Origin: Sternotherus odoratus
Taxonomy: Eukaryota > Chordata > Testudines > Kinosternidae
Assembly: GCA_032164245.1 (NCBI GenBank)
Contig: JAVMKO010000003.1
Location: 91,263,890 to 91,327,889, forward strand
DNA length: 64,000 bases
Direction: 5' to 3'
This document shows, in pieces, positions 46,930 to 58,652 of the stretch (position 1 is its first letter; every line of letters starts with the position of its first letter). The notes beneath the pieces were generated by a model. It saw only the letters and a program-made list of their open reading frames with translations, did not search any database and was not told the origin of the DNA. The translations under genes were made by a program, and so were the position numbers.

Positions 46930-48110
46930 CTGGTGACAGTGTAAGAGCACAGAATTCTGCTACTTTTGTAGCATATATGTAACATGTGCCTGATTGGAAA
47001 CTCCATTTCACATAGTCCTAGAATCTGGTTCATTCTTTTCCACAGATTCTGTCTCTGTATTTTATTTCATCGTCACCTTAAGTTTTTTTTAGAAAATTGC
47101 CTTGGAACTAGCTTACACATCAAAAAGCAAGTCATTTAACAGGTGTGCCTCTTCAAATGCAATTTCCTTTTATTTTTTTAGACTTATTAATCTCTTCCTC
47201 CTGTTCTAAACATAACCTATAACAGAATGAAATCTTTTTCCATTTACAACATACCAGGAATATTTTACTTATAATATTTTAAAGGTGCAGAATTTATTAG
47301 CCATCTAAATCGGCTTTTTTTTTCTGTTTAGAAGGGACCTTTGGCATCTTCTGTCCAATCTAATGAATTTTTGAACATCATTCTGCAGGAGTCTGGGCTA
47401 GTGGAATACTGTCACTAGAAATGCCTAGGTGGGCAGACAGTTGATTAGATTAATATTAGGCAGTTCTTGTATTTACAAATTAGTGTATTCACATTTAATG
47501 CTAAAATGTTGTAAACATGACCCCAGGCCATGCCGTTTCACATTGTATAGCACCTACATATTGATGGAATTAATTTTTCCCCCCATAACTCACCTCATTG
47601 TGTAATGGTGCATGAATGAACTCCTTGTCAGAGGATGCAATCTACAGGATAGAAGGAAACTGAGCTACGTTACAAAATTAATGCATCGATTGCTGATATT
47701 GCTCTATCTAAAACTAATATATTGATTAGGCCTCGTGAATAGGAAACTGCTCTAACTGATTCCTATGATATGTCTCCAATAGTTGCTTGAAAGAGATGGA
47801 TAATAACCATTATGTTATTTTTACCACTACAGGCAACATATAAGGGCTTCTATTACTATGATTCTCTGAATCCCAATGTAGGACACAATTCTATGAAGTG
47901 CTGAGCACCCAAACTTGCAAGGGTGCTTAGAACCATCTAGGCTCCCAAAAGAGAGAATACCCTTAAAGTCTCCAAGAGTTATACAAAAGCTGGACTAGTT
48001 TCTATGCAGATTTGGAACTGGATGACATTTCTTTCTCTTCTCCTTACATTTTAAAATTTAAATATAAGATAACATTTGTAGGTAAAGGGGCCCACATTGT
48101 GCTCAAACTA
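46930..48110. other. Gene-free AT-rich stretch
   Basis: No supported feature. Confidence 0.5.
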
Positions 48111-48117
48111 TGTAATA

Positions 48118-48285
48118 CAACCGCACCCTCGCTAGAACATGCTTCTATATAATGCAAATTTGCATCTAACGTGGTTGTGGCCATGGTTCCCAAATTTTAG
48201 TTCGGTCACAAAAACGCGCATCTATATAATGCGGTCTCTGCTATAATGTGGTACTTGGCATGGATCCCATAGCCACAAGGGTCTG
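48118..48285. mobile_element. Tigger-like DNA-transposon relic
   Basis: ACAACCGCACCCTCGCTAGAAC, CTTCTATATAATGCAAAT and CGCATCTATATAATGCGG followed by CTATAATGTGG resemble Tigger-type ends ('cctcgctataacgc'). The repeated TCTATATAATGC motif suggests an eroded MITE. Ends not resolved. Confidence 0.45.
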
Positions 48286-48289
48286 GTAT

Positions 48290-50185
48290 ATAAAGCTTGA
48301 TAAATGAAAGCAAATTCCCATATACGGTGATCTCACAGAATAACTAATTCATGTATTTAAGAAAACTCAGTTTAAATGTGAACTTATTCTGTACACTGCA
48401 TTATTTTGGAAAACTGACTTAATATTTCAGTGACAAAGGATAAAACTTTAAGACAGACTTTTCACTGAAGATTTCACTTTTCACAAGACAATTTCCTTTT
48501 TTTTGCATTCCAGAATGATCTTTCTATGTAACAACACAGTCAAGACAACTATGTATTCCTACGATGGTTACTTTCCTCTTCCATTCCTACTTGTTGTCTT
48601 AATGCATACTATACACTTTTTGGGACAGGAAGTACCTCTTATTATAGGTTTGTAGAGAGAGAATAGCAAGCCCCATTCCTGGCATTTTTATGCTACTGCA
48701 GTACAAATAAACATATAATATCATTTTATACATGAACGTACATCTATTTTTATGAGTTTTCATTTATATGGAGCAAGTATACTGTGAGGAGAAGTACTTC
48801 TCATTTTGTGCTCTTCACAACCTTGGTTATCTTGACAAGGCCCCAGACTCTAACCATAGTAGGTAGACAAGTATCACTCCCACATTTAAAGAGAAGGTAA
48901 ATGAGGATCTGTGGGATAGCATAAAATTACTTTTCATATCGAGGAATAGAATCTGGATTCCATCTACTCAGCCATACTATCTTTCAAAAGGATTTCATCA
49001 AGTTACATGCTTGACCATGCTCTGTAAAATGGGGCTAATTGTGCATGCCTATCTTCACAAAGCACTTTGATGCATTCAGAGGAATGACCATTCTGTAAAT
49101 GCAAAGGATAATTAAGAAAGAGAACACCCAAGAATCCTTATTCTCAGCTCTCTGCCCCCATTTGACAACACTTCTAACCTAGAGAAAAGAACAGACTCCA
49201 GATCTCTTGAGTCTCAGAATGACACTACTCTTTAGCAACCACTTGCTTAACACGCTGAGATGACCAAGTATAAGTGTGTTGCATCCTGCCCTGAAGGCTG
49301 GATACCAGCTTACTAGTGTTACCGATTATTGCTTTAACTCAAGTGGTACAAGTTAGAGCTGTAGGTTCTACTGATGACTTATTAGGACAACTTTGATTTT
49401 GGCATATTTTAACTTTTTTTTCTTTGGTATGGAATAAGAAAAACATTTTCCACATGTCAAAATTAATCCTTCACCTTGTACACTGCATCAAAAGGTTAAC
49501 ACTTCTATTTAAACATAACTGGGCTCAGGGTCACAACAGAAATCAATATTACTAGAGGCAATGTGATTTCACCTGCCTGTCATTGCAGGTTTTCTTTTCG
49601 AACCTTTTACGTTATTGATTCCCTATCTCTCCACCAAGCCCCTTCATAAAAAGGAAGCACACCCACATCTTTATTAGCAAAAAGCAACAGGCTTTATGGG
49701 AACATATGTACAGATAATCGTATACATAGCCAGAACACTCAGTTATAGGGATCGCTTGTGCCCACTGCAGAGGCAATATGACCCTGCCCTGTGCCAGAGG
49801 AGACCTGGGAGGAATTTTGGCCTCAGAATTCCTGCTGCTATAACTTTTCATCTGTCAGCAAACTCTCTCCCCTCCACCAAGTGGGGTCAGCTCTTTGGTT
49901 GGTGCACATGAGAAACAGAAGCATGACCCCACCTGTTCCTTGCCATGTTTGGGGTTGTTGCACCCCATAGTGTCCAAATAAGGATGAGTTCCTGTACTTT
50001 GGGGAGGGCAGGAATTGCTAGTTTAAGTATACCCAATTGAAGTCTGTGTGTGTGTGTGTTTATTTGTACCCCTTTCCCCTTTCACACTGATAATGCATCT
50101 GGGCACAGCCTGGCTTGTATTGTTTGTAAATGTCCAGCCATCTTCTGCTGAGGCGCATTTCAATGAGGAGTCTCTTAAAATAAAT
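48290..50185. other. Gene-free AT-rich stretch
   Basis: No supported exon, RNA gene or bounded repeat; a (GT)n microsatellite at 50046-50059 lies inside. Confidence 0.5.
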
Positions 50186-50191
50186 GTACTA

Positions 50192-50328
50192 CCCTGTTTC
50201 CCCGAAAGTAAGACATCCCCCGAAAATAAGACGTACTTCCAGTTTTTCCTCTCGCTGTAATATAATGTAATGTAATTTTGGGAGCAAAAATTAATATAAC
50301 ACACTGTCTTATTTTCAGGGAAACACGG
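50192..50328. mobile_element. Tc1/mariner-type MITE (CCCTGTTTCCCCGAAA ends)
   Basis: A 137-bp element with ends CCCTGTTTCCCCGAAAGTAA and (reversed) CCGTGTTTCCCTGAAAATAA, flanked by TA (50190-50191 and 50329-50330). This end type is widespread in vertebrates. Confidence 0.85.
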
Positions 50329-50383
50329 TATATAAAATGGATAGGCTAATACTATTAATACAGCACTGTTAGTTTATTAGTAA

Positions 50384-52274
50384 CTAGCATAAGTGCCCGG
50401 CGTTGCTCGGGTCAGTCGGAGGTGGGGAGGGGGCAGACAGTTGACACCCCCTGACCAACCTCAACACCCACACCTCACCCCTCACCCCCCCCGACACCTT
50501 CCCACCCCCCCCTGACCAACCCCAACACCCCCCGGCTCACTTACCCCCCGACCAAACCCGACAACCCCACCTGACCCCCCCGACCGAACCCGACACCCCC
50601 ACCTCACCCACCGACCAAACCCGACACCCCCACCTCACCCCCTGAGCAAACCCGACACCCCCACCTCACCCCCCGACCGAACAGTGTATTTAATAATCTG
50701 CGTGCTACACAGTGCACCGTGAGCCGGAGGGGTGTCGGGTTTGGTCTGGGGGGGTGGGAAGTTGACGGGGTGGGTGAGGGGTGAGGGGTGAGGTGTGGGT
50801 GTTGGGGTTGGTCAGGGGGTTTTGCGGTTGGTGGGGGGGTGAGGTGGGGGTGTCGGCTTCGGTCGGGGGGTAAGTGAGCCGGGGGTGTCGGGTTTGGTCT
50901 GGGGGGGTGGGAAGGTGTCGGGGTGGGTGAGGGGTGAGGTGTGGGTGTTGCGGTTTGTCAGGGGGTGTTGCGGTTGGTGGGGGGGTGAGGTGGGGGTGTC
51001 GGGTTTGCTTGGGGGGGATGAGGTAGGGGTGTCGGGTTCGGTCGGGGGTAAGTGAGGCAGGGGGTGTCGGGTTTGGTCTGGGGGGGTGGGAAGGTGTCGG
51101 GGTGGGTGAGGGGTGAGGTGCGGGTGTTGGGGTTGGTCAGGGGGTGTTGCGGTTGGTGGGGGGGTGAGGTGGGGGTGTCGGGTTTGCTTGGGGGGGGTGA
51201 GGTGGGGGTGTCGGGTTTGGTTGGGGGGTAAGTGAGCCGGGGGGTATCGGGTTCGGTCTGGGGGTGTTGCGATTGGTGGGGGGGTGAGGTGGGGGTGTCG
51301 GGTTTGGTCGGGGGGGTAAGTGAGCCGGGGGTGTGTGTCGGGTTTGATCTGGGGGGGTGGGAAGTTGTCGGGGTGGGTGAGGTGTGGGTGTTGGGGTTGG
51401 TCAGGGGGTGTCGGGTTTGCTTGGGGGGGTGAGGTGGGGGTGTCGGGTTCGCTCGGGGGGTGTTGCGATCAGTGGGGGGGTGAAGTGGGGGTGTCGGGTT
51501 CGGTCGGGGGGTAAGTGAGGCAGGGGGTGTCGGGTTTGGTCTGGGGGGGTGGGAAGGTGTCGGGGTGGGTGAGGGGTGAGGTGTGGGTGTTGGGGTTGGT
51601 CAGGGGGTGTTGCGGTTCGTGGGGGGGTGAGGTGGCGGTGTCGGGTTTGGTCGGGGGGTAAGTGAGCCGGGGGGGGGTGTCGGGTTTGGTCTGAGCACCC
51701 ACCCCAACACCTTCCCACCCCCCCAGACCAACCCTGACACCCCCCGGCTCACTTACCCCCCGACCAAACCCGACACCCCCACCTCACCCCCCGACCGAAC
51801 CCGACACCCCCACCTCACTTACCGTCCCACCAAACCCAACTGGGATCCATCGCAGGCGGGGAGGGGGCCCAGAGCCGAGGGATTCCGGGGACCTTCGCAG
51901 GTGAGGGGGGGGGGGCACAGAGCTGATGGAGTCCGGGGTTCCGTTGGGAGGTGGGAGGGGCAGAGAACTGAGGGATCTCCGGAGTTCCATTGGAGGAGGG
52001 AGGGGCGAGCTGAGCGAGTGCGGTGTCTGTTGGAGGGGGTATTATGACATCATCACCACCTAACCGCCCAGCCGATGTGACTGGCCCTGAAAGACTTTCA
52101 CCCCTGGGGGGCGTCAGAGGTGAGATCCGAAAATTTTTCGACCCTTACCAACATCTAGACCCCAAGACCCCTCACTGTACCAAATTTCAAGTCTCTGGCT
52201 CAAACGGTGCGGGAGGAGTTCGCTGTCATACATACATACATACATACATACACCACTTGACTTTTATATATATA
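50384..52274 (-). mobile_element. Helitron, non-autonomous (copy H2, tandem with H3)
   Basis: On the minus strand it begins TATATATATAAAAGTCAAG (right edge, 52274) and ends GCAACGCCGGGCACTTATGCTAG with CTAG at 50387-50384, followed by T. It shares the 5' block with H1 and H3 (TGAGCCAGAGACTTGAAAT; GTCGAAAAATTTTCGGATCT; CCCCCCAGGGGTGAAAG). The first two bases (TC) of the 5' end are missing: H3's CTAG abuts the TATATATATA. The 1.9 kb is mostly minisatellite. No Rep/helicase frame. Confidence 0.85.
50700..51690 (+). repeat. G-rich minisatellite core of Helitron H2
   Basis: Dozens of imperfect units of GGGGGTGTCGGGTTTGGTC, GGGGGTAAGTGAGCCGGGG and GGGGGTGTTGCGGTTGGTGG. It is flanked on both sides by C-rich segments (50430-50690 and 51690-51850) that are reverse complements of the same units, so the whole core is an inverted-repeat structure. 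The coding frames here are repeat artefacts. Confidence 0.85.
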
Positions 52275-52607
52275 CTAGCATAAGTGCCCGGTGTTGCTCG
52301 GGTCAGTCGGAGGTGGGGAGGGGGCAGACAGTTGACACCCCCTGACCAACCCCAACACCCACCCTTCACCCACCCTGACATCTTCCCACCCCCCCGACCA
52401 ACCCCAAGACCCCCCGGCTCACTTACCCCCCGACCAAACCCGACAACCCCACCTGACCCCCCAAAACAAACCCAACACCCCCACGTCACCCCCCGACCAA
52501 ACCCGACACCCCCACCTCACTCCCTGAGCAAACCCGACACCCCCACCTCACCCCCCGACCGAACAGTGTATTTAATAATCTGTGTGCTACACAGTGCACC
52601 GTGAGCC

Positions 52608-53155
52608 GGGGGGGGGGGGTGTCGGGTTTGGTCGGGGGGTCAGGTGGGGGTGTTGGGTTTGCTTGGGGGGGTCAGGTGGGGTTGTCGGGTTTGGTCGGGG
52701 GGGTAAGTGAGCCGGGGGGTGTAGGGTTTGGTCTGGGGGGGTGGGAAGGTGTTGGGGTGGGTGAGGGGTGAGTGTTGCGGTTGGTCAGGGGGTGTTGCGG
52801 TTGGTGGGGGGTTGAGGTGGGGGTGTCGGGTTTGCTTGGGGGGGTGAGGTGGGAGTGTCGGTTTCGGTCGGGGGGTAAGTGAGCCGGGGGGTGTCAGGTT
52901 TGGTCTGGGGGTGTTGCGATTGGTGTGGGGGGGGGTGAGGTGGGGGTGTCAGGTTCGGTCGGGGGGTAAGTGAGCCAGGGGGTGTCGGGTTTGGTCTGGG
53001 GGGGTGGGAAGGTGTTGGGGTGGGTGAGGGGTGAGGGGTGGGTGTTGGGGTTGGTCAGGGGGTGTTGCGGTTGGTGGGGGGGTGAGGTGGCGGTGTCGGG
53101 TTTGGTCGGGAGGTAAGTGAGCCGGGGGGGGGGGGTGTCGGGTTTGGTCTGGGCA
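52608..53155 (+). repeat. G-rich minisatellite core of Helitron H3
   Basis: Same unit types as in H2, again bounded by C-rich complementary segments (52320-52570 and 53150-53310). Confidence 0.85.
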
Positions 53156-53750
53156 CCCACCCCAACACCTCCCCCCCCCCCAGACCAAACCCAACACCCA
53201 CACCACACCCCTCACCCCCCCGACACCTTCCCACCCCCCGAAGCAAACCCGAAACCCCCACCTCACCCCCCCGACCGAATCCGACACCCCCACCTCACTT
53301 ACCGTCCCACCAAACCCAACTCAGATCCGTCGCAGGAGGGGAGGGGGCCCAGAGCCGAGGGATTCCGGGGACCTTCGCAGGTGGGGGGGGGGGCACAGAG
53401 CTGATGTAGTCCGGGGTTCCGTTGGGGAGGTGGGAGGGGCAGAGAACTGAGGGATCTCCGGGGTTCCGTTGGGGAGGTGGGAGGGGCAGAGAACTGAGGG
53501 ATCTCCGGGGTTCCGTTGGAGGAGGGAGGGGTGAGCTGAGCGAGTGAGGTGTCTGTTGGAGGGGGGTATTATGACATCATCACCACCTAACTGCCAAGCT
53601 GATGTGATTTGCCCTGAAAGACTTTCACCCCTGGGGGGCGTCAGAGGTGAGATCCGAAAATTTTTCGACCCTTACCAGCATCTAGACCCCAAGACCCCTC
53701 ACTGTACCAAAATTCAAGTCTCTGGCTCAAACGGTGCGGGAGGACTTCGC

Positions 53751-53784
53751 AGTCATACATACATACATACATACATACATACAC
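53751..53784 (+). repeat. (ATAC)n microsatellite at the Helitron 5' end
   Basis: ATACATACATAC tetranucleotide run. The matching run in H2 lies at about 52228-52252. H1 has a related, shorter TGTATGTGTGTATGT. Confidence 0.8.
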
Positions 53785-53809
53785 CACTTGACTTTTATAT
53801 ATATAGATA

Positions 53810-56428
53810 GTGCTACTACCACAAAACTCCTTTAAGCTGGTATTAGAGATAAAAGGTACTGTGCTATGTCCTGCTAATCTCACATAGGTTCTCCCTTATG
53901 ACTTTGGAGTGGTCCACCGTCCAGACACTGGAATGCAACATTGCTTGAAGGGAAGGTGGAGAAAGCCCCGTGTTAAATCTGTACAAAGGTTCCTGTCTGA
54001 CTGAATTACTGTAGTACATACTCCATGAGGGTGCAGTAGTGATGCAGGATGGGATATTGTAGACTGAGAGCTGGGGAAGAGAGGAAAAGGGCAGAGGATT
54101 GAACAAAGTAGACAGGATAAAAAAGGAAAAATGATAAGAGTACTGAGGTATGAAGATAGGAGGTAAATGGGGGAACCAGACAACATGAACTAGGGGGAAG
54201 ACTATAGTAAAGGTAGAGACACTGGTCAGGTGCATGGATAGGGTCTTTGCTCAGCACACTTGAGGAGAAGCATTGCAGAAGCACTGGTTTCTTCCTTTGA
54301 TCCATAGGGTTGAATTGGCCCAAATTAAAGTAACTAGAAGGCTGCATCTGTTTTTCAACATATTTCTGGGGCAACTCCAGAAAACTTTTATCTCCACTCA
54401 CTCCCACTTACTTTTGGGATTCACAGCCTGCAGAAAATCCGGTCACTTTCACCAGTATGTCTCCATTCAATTTCTCATTTTTCAGCTTAATCTGGCAGAT
54501 TTTATTGGGGGGATATTGGCTCTAACTCTTCCAGCTTTTATTGAAGTTTCAGAAGATCAATTTACATGCATCATTGATTCTATGGGGTTCTGAGCCTGAC
54601 CACCAGCTGACGGAAAGAGCATAGTATTCTGAGGGTATCACATTCTGGCTACCCTTTGGTGGTATTGGATCAACAAGGATCTCTAGATTAAACATAATTT
54701 TGTGGGTGCCACATAACTGCTGGAATCTATTGTCTATGAAGCCTTGCTTTGTAGTGCCTGAATTTATTCTTCTAGCCAGGTTTGAAATCTGGATGGGTAG
54801 TGGGGAGATGGGGAAGATTTCTTCCTTCCCACACAGATTCCTGTCTCTATCAATTAAAGGTTCCATCATCAGTGATTCTGGAAAGTCTCCTTAAGGAAAT
54901 CTCTGTAGCTTCTTTCCTTAAAAAGTGGTTGTTACTCATATCTGACTTCAGGAGTAAACTCTATAAGCTCTGTCTATGAGGTAGCACTGATCATTTCCAG
55001 GACATTAACAGTCGTTCTAAACATTTTTCCTCAAGTTTGACTTTCAAGCAACTTGATCTTTTTCTCAGCTGAAGCAAAATTGTAATCAAAATTCTTGACA
55101 GTAGTTTTTGTCTTGGCTTCCTGAGAATTCATTTTCTTTAAAAACAGAATGAAAAACCAACTGTGCATGGAAACTGCCTTCTGAGAATGCTGCTCTCAGC
55201 TCTACCAGTTCCCCTTTCACCAATCACTGTACATTATCTTAAAAATGTAATATTTGTTATTGTCTTTGAAGGATGTCTCTGAGGAAATGAGTTCTCATCT
55301 TCCACATTTAGAGTGTTTTTGAAGTGTTTATTTTGAACAGCAGGGGTCTCCTCTTCAGTACCTGTGCTGATTATGGTGTCTGTTAGTACAATATCTAAAA
55401 GGAATTTAAGGTACATTTTTTGGAGTATCACACTTAGCCTAGATAAGAACATAAGCCATTTGCACACCTGATATTTGCTACAGTGAGGAACAAAATCCAA
55501 AGCTGATTGTCTTGAGCCTTAGGCCCCATGTGAGGGACATATGTGGAATGTCTTAGTGCTCTGTTGGCTTTGGAAAGTTTCCTCCTATGAAATTTGATGT
55601 GCGTCTTTGTGCTCAACTCCCCGTAAGAGAGGGGGAGGGACTAAAAGACAGAGGATCAGATCCTCAGAGTGGCTCACAGTAGAGGCTCTGGCCCAGAATA
55701 CTTTTCCCTCTCCCTGAGTGGCCTAGATTTTTCTCAGAAAACTACTGAACTATCAAATTCTAGTAATCGAGGTTAGAATCTGTCTAGAAGGATTTGATAA
55801 AGACTTGAAAATCTCTCTGCTCTCAGGAGAGAAGTTTGAAAGCATATGGTTGAGAAACTCTGGACCAGACTTTTCAGATGACATACAAAGCTTAAAACCC
55901 AAATTACAAGCATCTCAAAACACAAACATTCAAAAGGCAGCCACTCCCCTCCTTATGCCCTCATCGTTTACTTTTATGGTTTAAATAAGAACAGTTGCTG
56001 ACAGTGACCCTTTCTTACTCTCCAGGCCTATACTTCCAAAAGCTAAAATGCATTCTAGAGCTGGAGCCTGATAGACTGGTGTCTACATTTGTTGGGAAAG
56101 TAGTGAAGCGCACCAAATGGGAGGGAGGGAATGGTGGCACATTTTTCAGACTCCTCTCATAAATACAGTACCTGGATGTCGCTGCTAAAATGATCAGTAG
56201 CAAAATAGTTTATCAGGTAAATATTGAAAATGGATCATATTGATGGTGATACTCCTTTCTACTCTGCCCACAAGCTAAGCTCCAAGTGTGATTTAATGAA
56301 TGTCAATATGAGTTGCAGGTGCTCAGCACCTATGAAAATCTTAAAGTGCCTAAAATATGGATTTTGTTGCTTTACTTTTATGTAACTTGATTTGAAAAAT
56401 TGGATTTCTTTTTTTAAATGAAAGTTTA
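53810..56428. other. Gene-free stretch
   Basis: No exon, RNA gene or bounded repeat recognised. The 100-130-codon minus-strand frames at 53864-54407 show no domain. Confidence 0.45.
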
Positions 56429-56430
56429 GG

Positions 56431-56560
56431 CCTTGTCCACACTGGGATTATACATATGACAGGCATTAACTGCGTCTACACCAGAGCAGCTAGACTGGTA
56501 CAGCTACACTTGTGGCTGAAAATCCAGGGTAGATAAAAAATTGATGGAGCCCCCAGAACA
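56431..56560 (+). mobile_element. Harbinger-like MITE fragment
   Basis: Starts GGCCTTGTCCACACTGGGAT after TTA, the same end type and target as the MITE at 7934. The right end is not identifiable, so the end coordinate is approximate. Confidence 0.5.
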
Positions 56561-56564
56561 TTGC

Positions 56565-57690
56565 TAGTACAGTGTACCACCATTTACATTATTGGCTTTA
56601 TCCAGATGCTAGGCTATGGATAAACAAGCTCTTTTTTACTAGCATCTTTTCTAACTGTGACCTGGAGGTCCCCATTGAAGAGGTTTTGAATTATGCTAGC
56701 TGATCACTGATGGTCATAACCAGGTTTCTGTGCATGGGAATTGAATCTGTGGCTAGTTTTTGTGATACAACAAAATAATCTCCTGCAGTGGATGTTTCAA
56801 GGGGACCGTCCTAGTTATAAACTAACATAATACATCAAAACACTGATCCCAAGAGATTTGCAGTCTTGTCCTAGACAGCATCTTTCAGATAAAATGTTTT
56901 AATTTGCTAATTATCAGAAACATTGGTGTTAGATTGAAATATTTGCTGTGTATTTGATTTCACTACAATGGAAATATCCAGCCTCCCTATCAAGATGATG
57001 ATTACCATCAACATTTTCATGCTCCAGTATCTGGAAATGTAATGTTAATAAATGCAGTTTGTGTTTCATGGCAGAAATACCTTAAAAAAGTATAAAGGGA
57101 AAAATACTGTCTTGTGTAAAGAACATTGATTGCTGACTTCATACTTTACTACATGGAAATAAAAAGCTAAATGAAAAATTCAGAGGAGCACAATCTGCCT
57201 GGAAAAGATTTGGATTTCAATGGTATGATTATCCAGATTGCAAAAGTGCTGCATGCAGAATTTGTAAATTTATTTTGCAGATTTGTGATATGATGCATGG
57301 ATGCATGAACCAGAATAAGAAATATGTTTTATACCAAGTTTATAAACATTTGTGAGCCATCCAAGCATACTGACCACCCAAGGTAATTGTCTTGAAAACA
57401 CGTTTGTGTAGGTATGGGGGAGGGAGTGAAATATCTATGCTTTTGCTATACAGCATAATTACTTGAAAAGGACTGTGTTTGTGTGAGAGATACCAGGCAA
57501 CTTCTGAAAAGGGCCTGTTAGAGGTGTGATATTTATGCGTTTGTCTTAGAAGCAAGAGCTTGGAACGGTGCCTGTGTGCGAGAGCACTGGCCATGCCTGG
57601 TTTATTATCACAGAGCTGCAGGGCGAGTGCGTTAGAACAGCCAGGACCGATGAACCCTGGTAACCCTGCACCCCCGCAATAACGCGACTG
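56565..57690. other. Gene-free AT-rich stretch upstream of PPP1R14C
   Basis: No bounded repeat or exon seen; the sequence turns GC-rich at about 57600 as the CpG island begins. Confidence 0.5.
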
Positions 57691-58110
57691 GCCATCTCCT
57701 CAGGCGGGAAACAGCCCCGCCTGCCTTTTTCTGAGCCAGGCCTGTCTGCTCCCCCCGGGGCGCGGGTTAAAGAAGAAAATCACCCCCACTAAAGACAAGA
57801 CAGCCGCGAGCCCTAGCCCGGCGGCTCCCCCTCTCCTTGATGGGCACGAGAGCTGTAGCCAAGCAGGGCCCAGAGAGTGCACGAGGGACAAGAACTGGCA
57901 ACACCCTGGAGGGGGGACAACTGCCTCCCCCTTCTTGCCCGGGGGGCTGCCCCAGGAGTAGTGACCGCCCAAGGGGCTCGCAGGGGGCGGGAGCCAGGCA
58001 GAGCCAGCGCCCTTGCCTGCCCCTGCGGGGCCCCGCGGTGACCAGGGCGGAGGAGCCGCCGAGACGCGGGGCGGGCTCCGCGGTCCCGGGCTGTATCTTT
58101 AAGGCGCTGT

Positions 58111-58218
58111 CCCCGCCTCCCCCCCCCACCCGCCCCTCCCCGCCTCCCCCCCCCCACCCGCCCCTCCCCCCCCCGCCCCTCCCCGCCTCCCCCCCCCCAC
58201 CCGCCCCTCCCCCCGCCG
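58111..58218. repeat. C-rich promoter minisatellite, 27-bp unit
   Basis: Units of 27 bp beginning CCCCGCCTCCCCCCCCC start at 58111, 58138 and 58181, with a partial unit between the last two. The minus strand is a run of G tracts able to form G-quadruplexes. It lies in the presumed core promoter or 5' UTR of PPP1R14C. Confidence 0.75.
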
Positions 58219-58367
58219 GGGTGTGCGCGCCCGGGCAGCCGTCACGCCGCAGGTGAGGAGCGGAGCGGCACGAGCCGAGGCTGCTGCACCGGGGGGGCGG
58301 GCGCCGGAGCGAGGCAGCAGCCGCGGCCAGAGCCGGGACGCCGGGCAGCGGGGCGGCAGCGCGGAGC

Positions 58368-58652
58368 ATGTCGGTGGTGACCGGGGGCAGCGAGCCGGGC
58401 GCCGCTGGGGGAGGCGGCGGGGGCCGGGTTTTCTTCCAGAGCCCCCGCGGCGGCGGCGGGGGAGGCGGCGGCGGCTCCTCCCGGGAGGACTCGGTCTCCG
58501 CCGCGGCGGTGGTGCAGGTTCAGCAGCAGCAGCAGCAGCGGCGCCAGCAGCAAGGCAAAGTGACGGTGAAGTACGATCGGAAGGAGCTGCGGAAACGGCT
58601 GGTGCTGGAGGAGTGGATCGTGGAGCAGCTGGGGCAGCTGTACGGCTGCGAG
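58368..58652 (+). CDS. PPP1R14C: PPP1R14C (KEPI) exon 1, PP1 inhibitor, 5' partial gene
   Basis: First exon of protein phosphatase 1 regulatory subunit 14C, a PKC-enhanced cytosolic inhibitor of PP1 in the CPI-17 family; 95 codons. Order: start MSVVTGG; RVFFQSPRGG; a Gly run; SSREDS; a Gln run (about residues 50-62); then the conserved inhibitory domain GKVTVKYDRKELRKRL followed by LEEWIVEQLGQLYGCE. Thr66, in KVTVKYD, corresponds to the family's activating phospho-Thr (Thr38 of CPI-17, Thr73 of human KEPI). The donor is GAG|GTACCG at 58652/58653; the human protein continues there with an acidic EEEEMPE stretch, so the frame to 58826 is intron. The Gly and Gln runs differ in length from human, as usual for such repeats. 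Remaining exons lie beyond the right edge. Confidence 0.95.

Larger units (their letters stand above)
52275..53807 (-). mobile_element. Helitron, non-autonomous (copy H3, tandem with H2)
   Basis: Minus-strand start TCTATATATATAAAAGTC at 53807, preceded by A; end GCAACACCGGGCACTTATGCTAG at 52275. Structure parallels H2 with a shorter minisatellite. Shared internal landmarks with H2 include (plus strand) GAACAGTGTATTTAATAATC, GGGATTCCGGGGACCTTCGC and TATTATGACATCATCACCAC. Confidence 0.88.

Noticed and set aside
50700..51690. CRISPR-like regular repeats
   Set aside because: Units are imperfect, contiguous and without spacers, in a vertebrate genome inside a Helitron; a minisatellite.
51232..53404. 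Several Gly/Val- or Pro/Thr-rich open frames
   Set aside because: All fall in the Helitron minisatellites; translation of the repeat units, not genes.
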